Source of the DNA: CAXMMR01 sp963692975
Lineage (GTDB): Bacteria > Pseudomonadota > Alphaproteobacteria > Acetobacterales > Acetobacteraceae
Reading direction: 5' to 3'
Assembly (NCBI GenBank): GCA_963692975.2
Contig: CAXMMR010000026.1
Location: forward strand, 1 to 64,000
Length of the DNA stretch: 64,000 nt
Of this stretch, positions 33,182-41,642 are shown in pieces. Numbering within the stretch: position 1 is the first letter of the stretch; each line of letters opens with the position of its first letter. The position numbers and the translations under genes were made by a program. The notes beneath the pieces were generated by a model. The model saw nothing but the letters and a program-made list of their open reading frames with translations, made no database searches and was not told the DNA's origin.

Positions 33182-33558
33182 GCCGGCTCGACCATGCGGA
33201 AGCAGGCGGAGGCGAGCGGGTCATGCGCGACCGCCTCGCGCACCGCCGCCTGCGCGGCCGGGTCGGAGGTGGCGACGACGACGCGGCGGAAGAAGCCTGT
33301 CGTGCCGCGGGCGCGGGCCATGAACAGCGCGGCGAGTTGGCGGCCGACGGCGCCGCGCGGCAGGCAGCAGGTGCAGTCGGACGCGTGGCTTGGGGCCGGC
33401 TGACGCTGCAGCCGTTCGGCCGGCATGGCGCGTGGCGGCAGGTCGCCTATGACAACGACCGGCAGGTCGCCCTCGTCATCAAGCAGCAGCGCGTCGTCGT
33501 CGGCGAGGTCGGCGATGCCAAAGCTCACCGGGATCCTGGCGTCCATGAACAAGACCAT
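33178..33558 (-). CDS. Hypothetical protein, possibly coupled to the exonuclease
   Basis: A 126-residue acidic/alanine-rich protein without a recognised family. The N-terminal half (MDARIPVSFGIADLADDDAL, then LDDEGDLPVVVIGDLPP) looks beta-rich. A central cysteine cluster (ASDCTCCLPRG) could bind a metal. The C-terminal half (RRVVVATSDPAAQAAVREAV) is helical. Two ATGs (33558, 33546) are possible. Its stop shares GTGA with the exonuclease start, so the two are likely co-translated. It is divergent from the ArsR-type regulator and shares the intervening palindrome. Confidence 0.55.
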   Translation of the reverse strand: MVLFMDARIPVSFGIADLADDDALLLDDEGDLPVVVIGDLPPRAMPAERLQRQPAPSHASDCTCCLPRGAVGRQLAALFMARARGTTGFFRRVVVATSDPAAQAAVREAVAHDPLASACFRMVEPA

Positions 33559-33565
33559 GACTGGA

Positions 33566-33583
33566 CATAAAGGATCCTTTATG
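33566..33583. promoter_or_regulatory. Perfect 18-bp palindrome, candidate SahR-type operator for metH
   Basis: CATAAAGGATCCTTTATG is a perfect inverted repeat located 17 bp before the start of the ArsR-type regulator gene and 8 bp before the divergent hypothetical gene. ArsR-family SahR regulators of S-adenosylhomocysteine metabolism are reported to bind AT-flanked palindromes of this general form (ATAAAG...CTTTAT) near metH, metF or ahcY. Its position fits autorepression and control of metH. Confidence 0.6.
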
Positions 33584-33599
33584 CTTCCTGCAAGCTGCG

Positions 33600-34568
33600 A
33601 TGCACCGCTTGCTCTCCGCCCTGTCCGCTGCTGCCGAGCCGACGCGCCTGCGTCTGCTCGCGCTCGCCGCCACCGGCACGTTCTGCGTCAGCGACTTCAC
33701 CTCCATCCTTGGCCAGAGTCAGCCTCGCCTGTCGCGTCACCTCAGGCTGCTCGCCGAGGCGGGCTTGTTGGAGCGGTTGCGCGAGGGGGTGAATTGCTGG
33801 TTCGTGGTGCCGCGCGACGAGCGCGGCGCCCTCGTCCGCCGGTTGCTGCAGGAGGTGTCGGCCGACGACGCCCAGCTGGCGGCGGATCAGCGCGAGGCGG
33901 CGCGGGTGCTCGCCGAGCGCGCGCGCACTGCCTCGGCGCAGTTTCAGCGTCAGGGCGCGGACTGGGACGAGATGCGCGCGCTGGACCTGCCGGCGCATTG
34001 GGTGGAGGAGCGGCTGCTGGCGCTGCTGCCAGATGCCGGCGGCGCGCTGCTCGACATCGGCACCGGCACGGGGCGGCTGCTGGAGCTGCTCGGGCCGCGC
34101 ATGCGCGCCGGGCTCGGCATCGACGCCAGCCGGGCGATGCTGGCGCTGGCCCGCGTTCGGCTGGCCGAGCATGGGGCGGCGCTTGCGCATTGCTCGGTGC
34201 GGCTGGGCAACCTCTACGAGCTTGGCCTGCCGGACGCCTGCATGGATGTGGTCGTGCTGCAGATGGTGCTGCACCACACTCAGGATCCATGTGCGGCGCT
34301 GGCGGAGGCGAGGCGGGTGCTCAGCCCTGGCGGCCGCTTGCTCGTGGTCGACCTGGCGCTGCACGAGCAGGCGGGGCTTGCCGACAGCCTGGCGCATCGC
34401 TGGCATGGCTTCTCGGACGACGCGATCACAACGCCGCTCGCGCAGGCCGGCCTCACGGTCGCCGCCCCTGTCATTATCCCGGGGCCGCTCGAGATCCGCA
34501 TCTGGGTGGCGCTCGCACCCGCGCCGAAAGCCCGCGCTGACGCGCCCGTTTTGATCGAGGTTGCCTGA
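33600..34568 (+). CDS. ArsR-type regulator fused to SAM-dependent methyltransferase (SahR-like)
   Basis: A 322-residue fusion. Residues 1-85 are an ArsR winged helix (SAAAEPTRLRLLALAATGTF, then LGQSQPRLSRHLRLLAEAGL) without the metal-binding cysteines of true ArsR. From about residue 145 is a class I methyltransferase fold with SAM motif LLDIGTGTGRLLELL, followed by LYELGLPDACMDVVVLQMVL and RRVLSPGGRLLVVDL. This architecture is found in alphaproteobacteria next to metH/metF, where it is thought to sense SAH or SAM. Here metH follows immediately (TGA then ATG) and a palindromic operator precedes it. Confidence 0.85.
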   Translation: MHRLLSALSAAAEPTRLRLLALAATGTFCVSDFTSILGQSQPRLSRHLRLLAEAGLLERLREGVNCWFVVPRDERGALVRRLLQEVSADDAQLAADQREAARVLAERARTASAQFQRQGADWDEMRALDLPAHWVEERLLALLPDAGGALLDIGTGTGRLLELLGPRMRAGLGIDASRAMLALARVRLAEHGAALAHCSVRLGNLYELGLPDACMDVVVLQMVLHHTQDPCAALAEARRVLSPGGRLLVVDLALHEQAGLADSLAHRWHGFSDDAITTPLAQAGLTVAAPVIIPGPLEIRIWVALAPAPKARADAPVLIEVA

Positions 34569-37500
34569 ATGACCCGTCCGCATTTGCTTGAGGCGCTGCG
34601 CGAGAGAGTTCTGCTGTGTGACGGCGGCATGGGCTCGCGCGTGCAGGCGCTGACGCTCGATGTCGAGCGCGACTATTGGAACCAGGAGAACTGCACCGAG
34701 GTGCTGACCCTGTCGCGGCCGGAGCTGATCCGCGACATCCATCGCGGCTACTTCGAGGCCGGGGCGGACATGGTGGAGACCAACACGTTTGGCGGCTCGC
34801 CGATCACGCTTGCCGAGTTCGACCTGCAGGACCGCACGCTGGAGATCAACCGGCGCGGCGCGGAGCTGGCGCGCGAGGCGGCGGAGAGCTTCGCCGACGG
34901 GCGGCATCGCTACGTTCTCGGCAGCATCGGGCCCGGCACCAAGCTGCCCTCGCTCGGCAACATCGCCTACGACGCGCTGGAGGCGGCGCTGGCTGAGCAG
35001 TCGCGCGGGCTGATCGGCGGCGGCGTGGACGCGATCCTGATCGAGACCTGCCAGGACACGCTGCAGATCAAGGCGGCGGTGAACGGCGCCAAGCGGGCGC
35101 GCGCCGAGGCCGGCACCGACACGCCGGTGTTCGTGCAGGTGACGGTGGAGACCACCGGCACGTTGCTGGTGGGCCCGGACATCGCGGCTGCGGCGACGGT
35201 CGTGCATGCGCTCGACGTGCCGCTGATCGGGCTGAACTGCGCGACCGGCCCGCAGGAGATGAGCGAGCACGTGCGCTGGCTTGCCGCCAATTGGCCGGGC
35301 CTGATCAGCGTGCAGCCCAATGCCGGGCTGCCGGAGCTGGTGGATGGGCAGACGCATTATCCGCTCTCGCCCGAGCAGATGGCGGTGTGGGTGGAGCGCT
35401 TCATCAACGAGGACGGGCTGAACCTGGTCGGCGGCTGCTGCGGCACCTCGACGCCGCACATCGCAGCGCTCGACCAGATGCTGCGCAAGCGGGGCGGCTA
35501 CCGGCCCACGCCCGTCGCGCGCCGCCCGGTCTGGGTGCCGTCGGTTGCGAGCCTCTACGGCCAGACGCCGTTGCGCCAGGAGAACAGCTACTTCTCGATC
35601 GGCGAGCGCTGCAACGCCAATGGCTCGAAGAAGTGGCGCGAGCTGCAGGAGGCGGCGGATTGGGACGGCTGCGTTGGCGTGGCGCGCGAGCAGGCGGGCG
35701 AGGGCTCGAACAGCCTGGACGTCTGCACGGCGTTCGTTGGCCGCAACGAAATCGTCGAGATGGACGAGGTGATCCGCCGGTTCACCAGCTCGGTGAACGC
35801 GCCGCTGGTGATCGACAGCACCGAGACGCCGGTGATCGAGAGCGCGCTGAAACTGCATGGCGGCAAGCCGATCATCAACTCGATCAACTTCGAGGACGGC
35901 GAGGGCCATGCGCGCGATCGGCTGGTGCTGGCGAAGAAGTTCGGCGCCGCGATGATCGCGCTCACCATCGACGAGGCCGGCATGGCCAAGCGCCCGGAGG
36001 ACAAGCTGCGCATCGCCCGCCGTCTGGTCGCCTTCGCCTGCGACACCCACGGGCTGCCGCAATCGGACCTGCTGATCGACCCGCTGACGCTGACCATCGC
36101 CACCGGCGCCGAGGACGACCGCAAGCTCGGGCAGTGGACGCTGGAGGGCATTCGCGCGATCCGCGACGAATTTCCGGAGATCCAGATCATCCTTGGCCTG
36201 TCCAACATCAGCTTTGGCTTGAACCCGGCGGCGCGCGCGGTGCTGAACTCGGTGTTCCTCGACCTCGCGGTCAAGGCGGGCATGACCGGCGCGATCGTGC
36301 ATGTCAGCAAGATCCGGCCGCTGCATCAGATCGCGCCCGAGGAGGTGCAGGTCTGTGAGGATTTGATCTATGACCGCCGGCGCGAGGGCTACGACCCGCT
36401 GCAGAAGCTGCTCGAAATCTTCGCCGACCGGAAGTTGGCAGACGCGACGAAGAAGGTTCGCTCCGAGACCGTCGAGGGGAGACTGCGCGACCGCATCGTT
36501 GACGGCGACCGCAATGGGCTGACCGGCGAGCTGGACGATGCGCTGCAAACGCATCCGCCGCTCGCCATCATCAACGAGATTCTGCTCGACGGCATGAAGA
36601 CGGTCGGCGAGCTGTTCGGCGCCGGCAAGATGCAGCTGCCGTTCGTGCTGCAATCGGCCGAGACGATGAAGGCGGCGGTCGCCTATCTCGAGCCGATGAT
36701 GGAGCGCGTGGCAGGACAGGAGAAGGGCACGATCGTGCTGGCGACGGTCAAGGGCGACGTGCATGACATCGGCAAGAACCTGGTTGACATCATCCTCACC
36801 AACAATGGTTACCGGGTGGTCAACCTCGGCATCAAGGTGCCGCTCGCCGACATGGTCGCCGCCGCGCGCGAGCACCACGCGCATGCGATCGGCATGTCCG
36901 GCCTGCTCGTGAAGTCGACGGTGGTGATGCGCGAAAACCTCGAGGAGATGCAGCGCCAGGGACTCGAGATCCCGGTGCTGCTCGGCGGCGCGGCGCTCAC
37001 CCGCAACTACGTCGAGGACGATTGCGTCGCGGCGTATGGCGGCGGGATGCGCGAGGCGGGCGGGCGGGTCGCCTATGCGCGCGACGCGTTTGACGGGCTG
37101 TCGCTGATGGACCGCGTCACCGGCAACGGCTTTGACGACTATCTCGGCGCGATCCAGACCAAGCGCTCGGGCAAGGCGCGTAACACCAAGCGTAGCCTGG
37201 GGCGTGCCGACGAGCGCGCGTTCCAGCCGATCGACGTGGCCGCGGTGCGGGCACGCCGGAGCCGGATGACGGCGGACGTGCCGGTGGTCGAGCCGCCGTT
37301 CTGGGGTGCGAAGGTGATCGGCGCTTCGCCCAAGGCGGTGCTGCCATTCCTGAACGAGCGCAGCCTGTATCAATTCCAGTGGGGCTTCAGGAAGCAGGGC
37401 CGCTCGCTCGACGATTTCCTCGGCTGGGCCAAGCAGGAGCTGCGGCCGGTGCTCAAGCGCATGCTGGCGCTGTGCGAGGCGGACGACATCCTGCATCCGC

Positions 37501-38072
37501 AGGCGGCCTACGGCTATTGGCGCGCCGCCGGACAGGGCAACGACCTCATCGTCTTCGCGCCCGACGGGCAGACGGAGCTCGCGCGCTTCACTCTGCCGCG
37601 CCAGCCCCGCGAGGACGGCGAGTGCATCGCCGACTTCTTCCGCGACGTGGACGACGCGCAGCGCGACGTGATCGGCTTGCAGGTGGTGACTGTGGGGCAG
37701 CAGGCCTCGGACGTTGCGCGCGCCTGGTTCGACGACAATCGATACCAGGACTACCTGTACCTGCACGGCCTGTCGGTGGAAATGGCCGAGGCTATGGCGG
37801 AGTATGTGCACAAGCGCATTCGCGCCGAGCTGGGCTTTGCCGGCGAGGACGATCGCGACATGGAGAAGATGCTGTCGCAGAGCTACCGCGGCTCGCGCTA
37901 CTCGTTCGGCTATCCGGCCTGTCCGCGGCTCGAGGATCAGGCGCAATTGCTGCAGCTGCTGGGCGCCGACCGGCTTGGCGTCTCGCTCTCCGACGAGTGG
38001 CAGCTGCATCCGGAGCAATCGACGAGCGCCATCGTGGTGCTGAACCCGCGGGCGAAGTACTTCTCCGTCTAG
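34569..38072 (+). CDS. metH: Cobalamin-dependent methionine synthase
   Basis: Transfers methyl from 5-methyltetrahydrofolate to homocysteine through methylcobalamin. At 1,167 residues it has all four modules. First is the homocysteine domain with zinc ligands in GLNCATGP and GGCCGTS, then the folate domain (YFSIGERCNANGSKKWRELQ). The cobalamin domain carries the lower-ligand motif VKGDVHDIGKN. Last is the activation domain (SQSYRGSRYSFGYPACP and the C-terminal end). It follows the SahR-like gene with no gap and is probably repressed with it. A long antisense open frame covering this gene is a GC-skew shadow. Confidence 0.96.
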   Translation: MTRPHLLEALRERVLLCDGGMGSRVQALTLDVERDYWNQENCTEVLTLSRPELIRDIHRGYFEAGADMVETNTFGGSPITLAEFDLQDRTLEINRRGAELAREAAESFADGRHRYVLGSIGPGTKLPSLGNIAYDALEAALAEQSRGLIGGGVDAILIETCQDTLQIKAAVNGAKRARAEAGTDTPVFVQVTVETTGTLLVGPDIAAAATVVHALDVPLIGLNCATGPQEMSEHVRWLAANWPGLISVQPNAGLPELVDGQTHYPLSPEQMAVWVERFINEDGLNLVGGCCGTSTPHIAALDQMLRKRGGYRPTPVARRPVWVPSVASLYGQTPLRQENSYFSIGERCNANGSKKWRELQEAADWDGCVGVAREQAGEGSNSLDVCTAFVGRNEIVEMDEVIRRFTSSVNAPLVIDSTETPVIESALKLHGGKPIINSINFEDGEGHARDRLVLAKKFGAAMIALTIDEAGMAKRPEDKLRIARRLVAFACDTHGLPQSDLLIDPLTLTIATGAEDDRKLGQWTLEGIRAIRDEFPEIQIILGLSNISFGLNPAARAVLNSVFLDLAVKAGMTGAIVHVSKIRPLHQIAPEEVQVCEDLIYDRRREGYDPLQKLLEIFADRKLADATKKVRSETVEGRLRDRIVDGDRNGLTGELDDALQTHPPLAIINEILLDGMKTVGELFGAGKMQLPFVLQSAETMKAAVAYLEPMMERVAGQEKGTIVLATVKGDVHDIGKNLVDIILTNNGYRVVNLGIKVPLADMVAAAREHHAHAIGMSGLLVKSTVVMRENLEEMQRQGLEIPVLLGGAALTRNYVEDDCVAAYGGGMREAGGRVAYARDAFDGLSLMDRVTGNGFDDYLGAIQTKRSGKARNTKRSLGRADERAFQPIDVAAVRARRSRMTADVPVVEPPFWGAKVIGASPKAVLPFLNERSLYQFQWGFRKQGRSLDDFLGWAKQELRPVLKRMLALCEADDILHPQAAYGYWRAAGQGNDLIVFAPDGQTELARFTLPRQPREDGECIADFFRDVDDAQRDVIGLQVVTVGQQASDVARAWFDDNRYQDYLYLHGLSVEMAEAMAEYVHKRIRAELGFAGEDDRDMEKMLSQSYRGSRYSFGYPACPRLEDQAQLLQLLGADRLGVSLSDEWQLHPEQSTSAIVVLNPRAKYFSV

Positions 38073-38087
38073 GCCGGGATTCCGGCC
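38072..38087 (+). terminator. Possible terminator hairpin after metH
   Basis: GGCCGG-GATT-CCGGCC starts on the last base of the metH stop codon. The stem is strong, but the following sequence (GAGCTTAATCGTT) is not a clean U-tract, so the termination role is uncertain. Confidence 0.4.
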
Positions 38088-38150
38088 GAGCTTAATCGTT
38101 CATTTACCGGTTCGGCTCAGACTGCCTGCAGGCGGTGGAGCGGGGGGACG

Positions 38151-38357
38151 ATGGCTCCGGGCGGCAGGATGTCGGCGTTCAGTTGGACGCTGATGGTGGG
38201 CAGCGTTGGTCTGGCGGGCACGATCGAGGCCGTCAGCATCGGTGCTGCGCGCGGACCCAGCAGCGCGGCCATCGTCTATGCCGCGACGTGGCTGGCTGTC
38301 TGGCTGCTCGCGGAGTGCCGGATGCAGCGATTGCCCGCCGCGAGAGCCGGCCGGTGA
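38151..38357 (+). CDS. Small two-helix membrane protein coupled to GT87 gene
   Basis: A 68-residue protein. Two hydrophobic stretches (FSWTLMVGSVGLAGTIEAVS and SSAAIVYAATWLAVWLLAEC) make a likely helical hairpin in the membrane. A purine-rich GGGGGGA lies just upstream of ATG 38151; an internal ATG at 38169 is an alternative. Its TGA overlaps the GTG of the following glycosyltransferase gene (GTGA), which is the main reason to believe it is translated. No family is recognised. Confidence 0.55.
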   Translation: MAPGGRMSAFSWTLMVGSVGLAGTIEAVSIGAARGPSSAAIVYAATWLAVWLLAECRMQRLPAARAGR

Positions 38358-39565
38358 GGGTGCGAGCTGCTGCACCTGCTACCGGCCAGGTTGCGATCTC
38401 GGTGTTGTTCTGCGCGCTGTTCACCGGGGCAGGCTGGCGCTTCTTCGGGATGACGCATGGCTTGGTGCTGGCGCAGGATTGGATGGTCTATCACGAGGCG
38501 TCGTCCGCCGTTCTGGCCGGCGACCTCGCCTTGCTGAGCGATGGGGTAGGGTTCACCGAGGCGCTGGCGCTGCGGTTTCAGGACGTGTTGTCGGGCGGCC
38601 TGATGCTGCATCCTTGGGTCTATCCGCCTCCCTTCCTGCTGCTCATCCTGCCGCTTGGCCTGCTCGGTCCGATGGCCTCCTACGTTGCTTTCCTCTTGGT
38701 CGGCTTCGCGGGCTTGCTGCTCGCGATCCAAGCCTGGCCGGCGTCACGAGCGCAGCGAGCCGTCCTGATCGTGAGCACCGCAGCCAGTCCAGCGGCCATG
38801 TTTACCCTGCTTGCCGGGCAGAACGCGTTTTTCACGGCCGCCCTGCTTGTCGGCGGGCTAGCCATGCTCCGCCGTGCTCCAGCCATGGCCGGGGCGCTGC
38901 TGGGCTTGTTGGTGTTCAAGCCGCAGCTCGCGGTGCTGGTTCCGGTGGCCCTGCTGGCCGGCGGCCACCGGCGCGCGCTGATCGCCGCCGGCTGCTCCGC
39001 CGCCATGCTGAGCCTTGCTAGCCTGGCGGCCTTCGGGACCGCGCCTTGGGTGGGTTGGTTCAAACTGATGCTCGGGACGACGTCGCAGTTCAGCCAATGG
39101 GAGGCGACAGGTCGCCAAAGCGGCATGAGCGTTTATGCCTGCATCTATGCAATCTGCCATGTCGATGCGCTGAGCAGACTGGGGCAGGACGTGATGTGCA
39201 TCGTTGCAGCGTGGCTCGTCGCACACGTCTTTCGCGCGCAGGTCGGGCTGCCGGTTCGTGCCGCCGCCCTGCTGCTGGCGACAGGCTTGGCGGCGCCGCA
39301 TTTCTCGAACTACGACATGCTGATTGGATGCTTCGGCGCCAGCCTTGTGTGGCTTGAAGGGGTGGAGCGCGGCTTTCGGCCGGGCGAGCTGGTATTCTGC
39401 CTGATATGCTGGGCGGCGCCGCTGACGTTCAATCCCAGGCTGACGCTGCTTGGCGCCGCCACGCCTGTTTGGACGCTCCTGCTTCTTGGCTATGTCGTCG
39501 CACGCGCCGGCGGCCACTGGAAACCAAGCCTCTTCAGCAAGGTTCAGCATGTGGCGGCTGCTTAA
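38354..39565 (+). CDS. GT87-family (DUF2029) polyprenyl-phosphate-dependent glycosyltransferase
   Basis: A 403-residue polytopic membrane enzyme. The first TM (VAISVLFCALFTGAGWRFF) is followed by an extracytoplasmic loop with DWMVYHEASSAVLAGDLALL, which carries the acidic residues expected of GT-C enzymes. The signature block is LHPWVYPPPFLLLILPLGLL, then GQNAFFTAALLVGGLAMLRR and FKPQLAVLVPVALLAGG. These are typical of GT87 mannosyltransferases that use lipid-linked sugars. GTG 38354 is supported by the overlap with the small upstream gene; sequence before it is shadow. Confidence 0.8.
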   Translation: MRVRAAAPATGQVAISVLFCALFTGAGWRFFGMTHGLVLAQDWMVYHEASSAVLAGDLALLSDGVGFTEALALRFQDVLSGGLMLHPWVYPPPFLLLILPLGLLGPMASYVAFLLVGFAGLLLAIQAWPASRAQRAVLIVSTAASPAAMFTLLAGQNAFFTAALLVGGLAMLRRAPAMAGALLGLLVFKPQLAVLVPVALLAGGHRRALIAAGCSAAMLSLASLAAFGTAPWVGWFKLMLGTTSQFSQWEATGRQSGMSVYACIYAICHVDALSRLGQDVMCIVAAWLVAHVFRAQVGLPVRAAALLLATGLAAPHFSNYDMLIGCFGASLVWLEGVERGFRPGELVFCLICWAAPLTFNPRLTLLGAATPVWTLLLLGYVVARAGGHWKPSLFSKVQHVAAA

Positions 39566-39615
39566 GCCTCCATGCCGTGACACGGTGCAGATCAGCGCCG
39601 AGATGAGGAGCTGCC

Positions 39616-40047
39616 TTGCGTCAGGCGTTCGGCGATCTGCACGTCCAGACCCGTGGCAAAGGGTTGACCATGATCACCGCGCCGGTGCTGGCGTGGGTGC
39701 GGGATCAACCGGTCGACGATGGGCTACTGACGATCTGGTGTTGTCATACCAGCGCATCGTTGCTGATCCAGGAGAATGCCGATCCTGACGTGCGGACTGA
39801 CCTGACGGCGTATTTCGAACGCATCGCACCCGAGCACCCTGGCCGCTACGTGCATGGCGCCGAAGGGCCGGACGACATGCCGGCTCATCTGCGGGCCGCA
39901 TTGACCCAGACCCAGCTGTCAATCCCGGTTCGCGCGCGCCGGCCGGTGCTGGGCACGTGGCAGGGCGTCTACCTGTTCGAGCACCGGTCGGCGCCGCATC
40001 GTCGTGAGATCGTGCTGCACCTGATCGGCGACGCGGCGCCCGAGTGA
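39616..40047 (+). CDS. YjbQ/UPF0047 family protein
   Basis: A 143-residue protein of the YjbQ family, members of which show weak thiamine-phosphate-synthase activity. Key blocks are WCCHTSASLLIQENADPDVR (metal-binding His), ERIAPEHPGRYVHGAEGPDD, then MPAHLRAALTQTQLSIPV and LGTWQGVYLFEHR. The start is TTG 39616 with GAGGAG five bases upstream, so use of a rare start codon is likely. The stop shares GTGA with the TonB-like gene. Confidence 0.88.
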   Translation: MRQAFGDLHVQTRGKGLTMITAPVLAWVRDQPVDDGLLTIWCCHTSASLLIQENADPDVRTDLTAYFERIAPEHPGRYVHGAEGPDDMPAHLRAALTQTQLSIPVRARRPVLGTWQGVYLFEHRSAPHRREIVLHLIGDAAPE

Positions 40048-41033
40048 ACTTGCGAGACGATCATCAGCCGGGAGGCTTGGCCCTTGCGGTCAGGCGGTCG
40101 AACCTCACGCGCGCTGTCGCCGGGCCTGAAACGACGCCGAGCGTGGCCATCATCGGCCCGATGCTTTGCGGCGGCGGCGGTCGGCCCGTTCAGCCAATCA
40201 CTATCGGGTTGGTGGAGCCGGGCTCGGGAGGAAGGCGCCTCACGTCAAGTCGCGACGCCATCGGCCCCGGCAGTGCAGCGGGGCTGCCCTCTGCTGGACT
40301 GGCAAGAGGCTTGATCCTGCGTGCCGACGCGACGGCAGACCGTCCGCCCTTCACGGGCGTCGAGGCGAACCGAACCCTGCTGCGCATGGCGGTGGTCGTC
40401 TCCGTCGTGCTGCATTTAGGCGTCTTGTTGATGATGATGCCGATGGCGTCGCGACCGGTCCCGCTCGCGCCGGAGGTGCCGCAGCGTCAGGTCGAGATGG
40501 TCTTTATCCAGCAGCCGCGCACGACGCGGGGGGCGCCGCCCAAATCCTCCGATGCCGCCTCGACGCCCGGAGCCGCGTCAGCCGCTTCAACCTCGCCGCC
40601 TCTCTCGACAGCTAAAGTGGCTACTCAGCCGAGTGCGGCGCTCGACCCGCCTGCCGGCGTCACGACGCCGCATTGGCAAACCTCCATGCTGGACAACCTC
40701 GGCGACGCGCCCCAGGACGACTCGGCGTACTCGGATACCTCGGATGACATCCGCCCAACCCGTCCGGACAGCGCCTACCGCAACATGCCGCCGCGTTACC
40801 CCGAAGATGCCGCGCGGCATGGCCAGCACGGCGTCGTCGACATCATCGTTCACGTGCGGCCAGACGGTCGATCCGGCCAGGTCGAGATCACCTCAAGCTC
40901 CGGCGTGACGTCGCTGGACCATGCGGCTGTCGAGGCGCTGTCCAGATGGCACTTTCAGCCGCAGATGAGAGGCGCCGTGCCGGTGCCCTCACAGTTCAGG
41001 ATCGCGGTGCACTACGATGGGAGCGGACAATGA
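40044..41033 (+). CDS. TonB-like energy-transducing protein
   Basis: A 329-residue protein with an unusually long (about 115-residue) N-terminal cytoplasmic part. A single TM follows (MAVVVSVVLHLGVLLMMMPM), then a Pro/Ser/Ala-rich periplasmic span and a TonB_C domain (NMPPRYPEDAARHGQHGVVD and SSGVTSLDHAAVEALSRWHF, then PQMRGAVPVPSQFRIAVHY). No exbB/exbD gene is in view. The neighbours (adenosyltransferase downstream, metH upstream) make B12 uptake one possible cargo, but that is inference. It is GTGA- and ATGA-coupled on its two sides. Confidence 0.82.
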   Translation: MNLRDDHQPGGLALAVRRSNLTRAVAGPETTPSVAIIGPMLCGGGGRPVQPITIGLVEPGSGGRRLTSSRDAIGPGSAAGLPSAGLARGLILRADATADRPPFTGVEANRTLLRMAVVVSVVLHLGVLLMMMPMASRPVPLAPEVPQRQVEMVFIQQPRTTRGAPPKSSDAASTPGAASAASTSPPLSTAKVATQPSAALDPPAGVTTPHWQTSMLDNLGDAPQDDSAYSDTSDDIRPTRPDSAYRNMPPRYPEDAARHGQHGVVDIIVHVRPDGRSGQVEITSSSGVTSLDHAAVEALSRWHFQPQMRGAVPVPSQFRIAVHYDGSGQ

Positions 41034-41596
41034 CGATACGCATCGACACCGTAGTGACCCGCGGCGGGGACGGCGGGCAGACCTCGCTTGGCGACGGCAG
41101 CCGCGTCGATAAGGATGCCTTGAGGGTTGAGGCCTACGGCACGGTGGACGAGGCGAACGCCGTGATTGGGGTGTTGCGCCTGCATTGCAGCGGCAACACC
41201 GAGGTCGATGCGATGCTGGGCCGCATTCAGAACGACCTGTTCGATGTTGGCGCGGACCTCTGCGTCCCGGACAGCCCGCGGCGGCGGCTGCGCATGGGCG
41301 ACGACGCCGTGCAGCGCCTGGAGGCTGAGATCGCCGCACTGAACGCCAGCCTGCCGCCGCTGAACAGCTTCGTGCTGCCGGGCGGCACCGAGGCCTCGGC
41401 GCACGCGCATCTCGCCCGCGTGGTCATACGCCGGGCCGAGCGTCGCGTTGTGAGCCTCGCGCGAGAGGAGCCCGTGACGCCGTCGCTGTTGCGCTTTCTC
41501 AACCGGTTGTCGGACCACCTCTTCGTTCTCGGGCGAAAGCTCAATGAGGGTCACGACGTGCTGTGGGTTCCGGGCGGGGAGGCAGCTGCGGGCTAG
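41030..41596 (+). CDS. PduO-type ATP:cob(I)alamin adenosyltransferase
   Basis: A 188-residue enzyme that converts cob(I)alamin to adenosylcobalamin. Start motif TRGGDGGQTSLGDGSRVDKD is the ATP-binding loop of the family. VEAYGTVDEANAVIG, FVLPGGTEASAHAHLARVVI and RRAERRVVSL are the conserved C-terminal helices, and FLNRLSDHLFVLGRKLN finishes the domain. It is the PduO/MMAB type, unrelated to CobA/BtuR. It starts ATGA-overlapped with the TonB-like gene. The pair lies 3 kb from the B12-dependent metH. Confidence 0.93.
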   Translation: MTIRIDTVVTRGGDGGQTSLGDGSRVDKDALRVEAYGTVDEANAVIGVLRLHCSGNTEVDAMLGRIQNDLFDVGADLCVPDSPRRRLRMGDDAVQRLEAEIAALNASLPPLNSFVLPGGTEASAHAHLARVVIRRAERRVVSLAREEPVTPSLLRFLNRLSDHLFVLGRKLNEGHDVLWVPGGEAAAG

Positions 41597-41642
41597 GCTT
41601 ACTCCGCTGCAGCCTATGAACGCCGGCGATCCGCAGGCGAGG

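Noticed and set aside
33579..38018. A 1,479-codon open frame antisense to metH
   Set aside because: It is an Arg/Leu/His-rich shadow produced by GC-rich third positions on the opposite strand. metH has full motif support in the sense frame.
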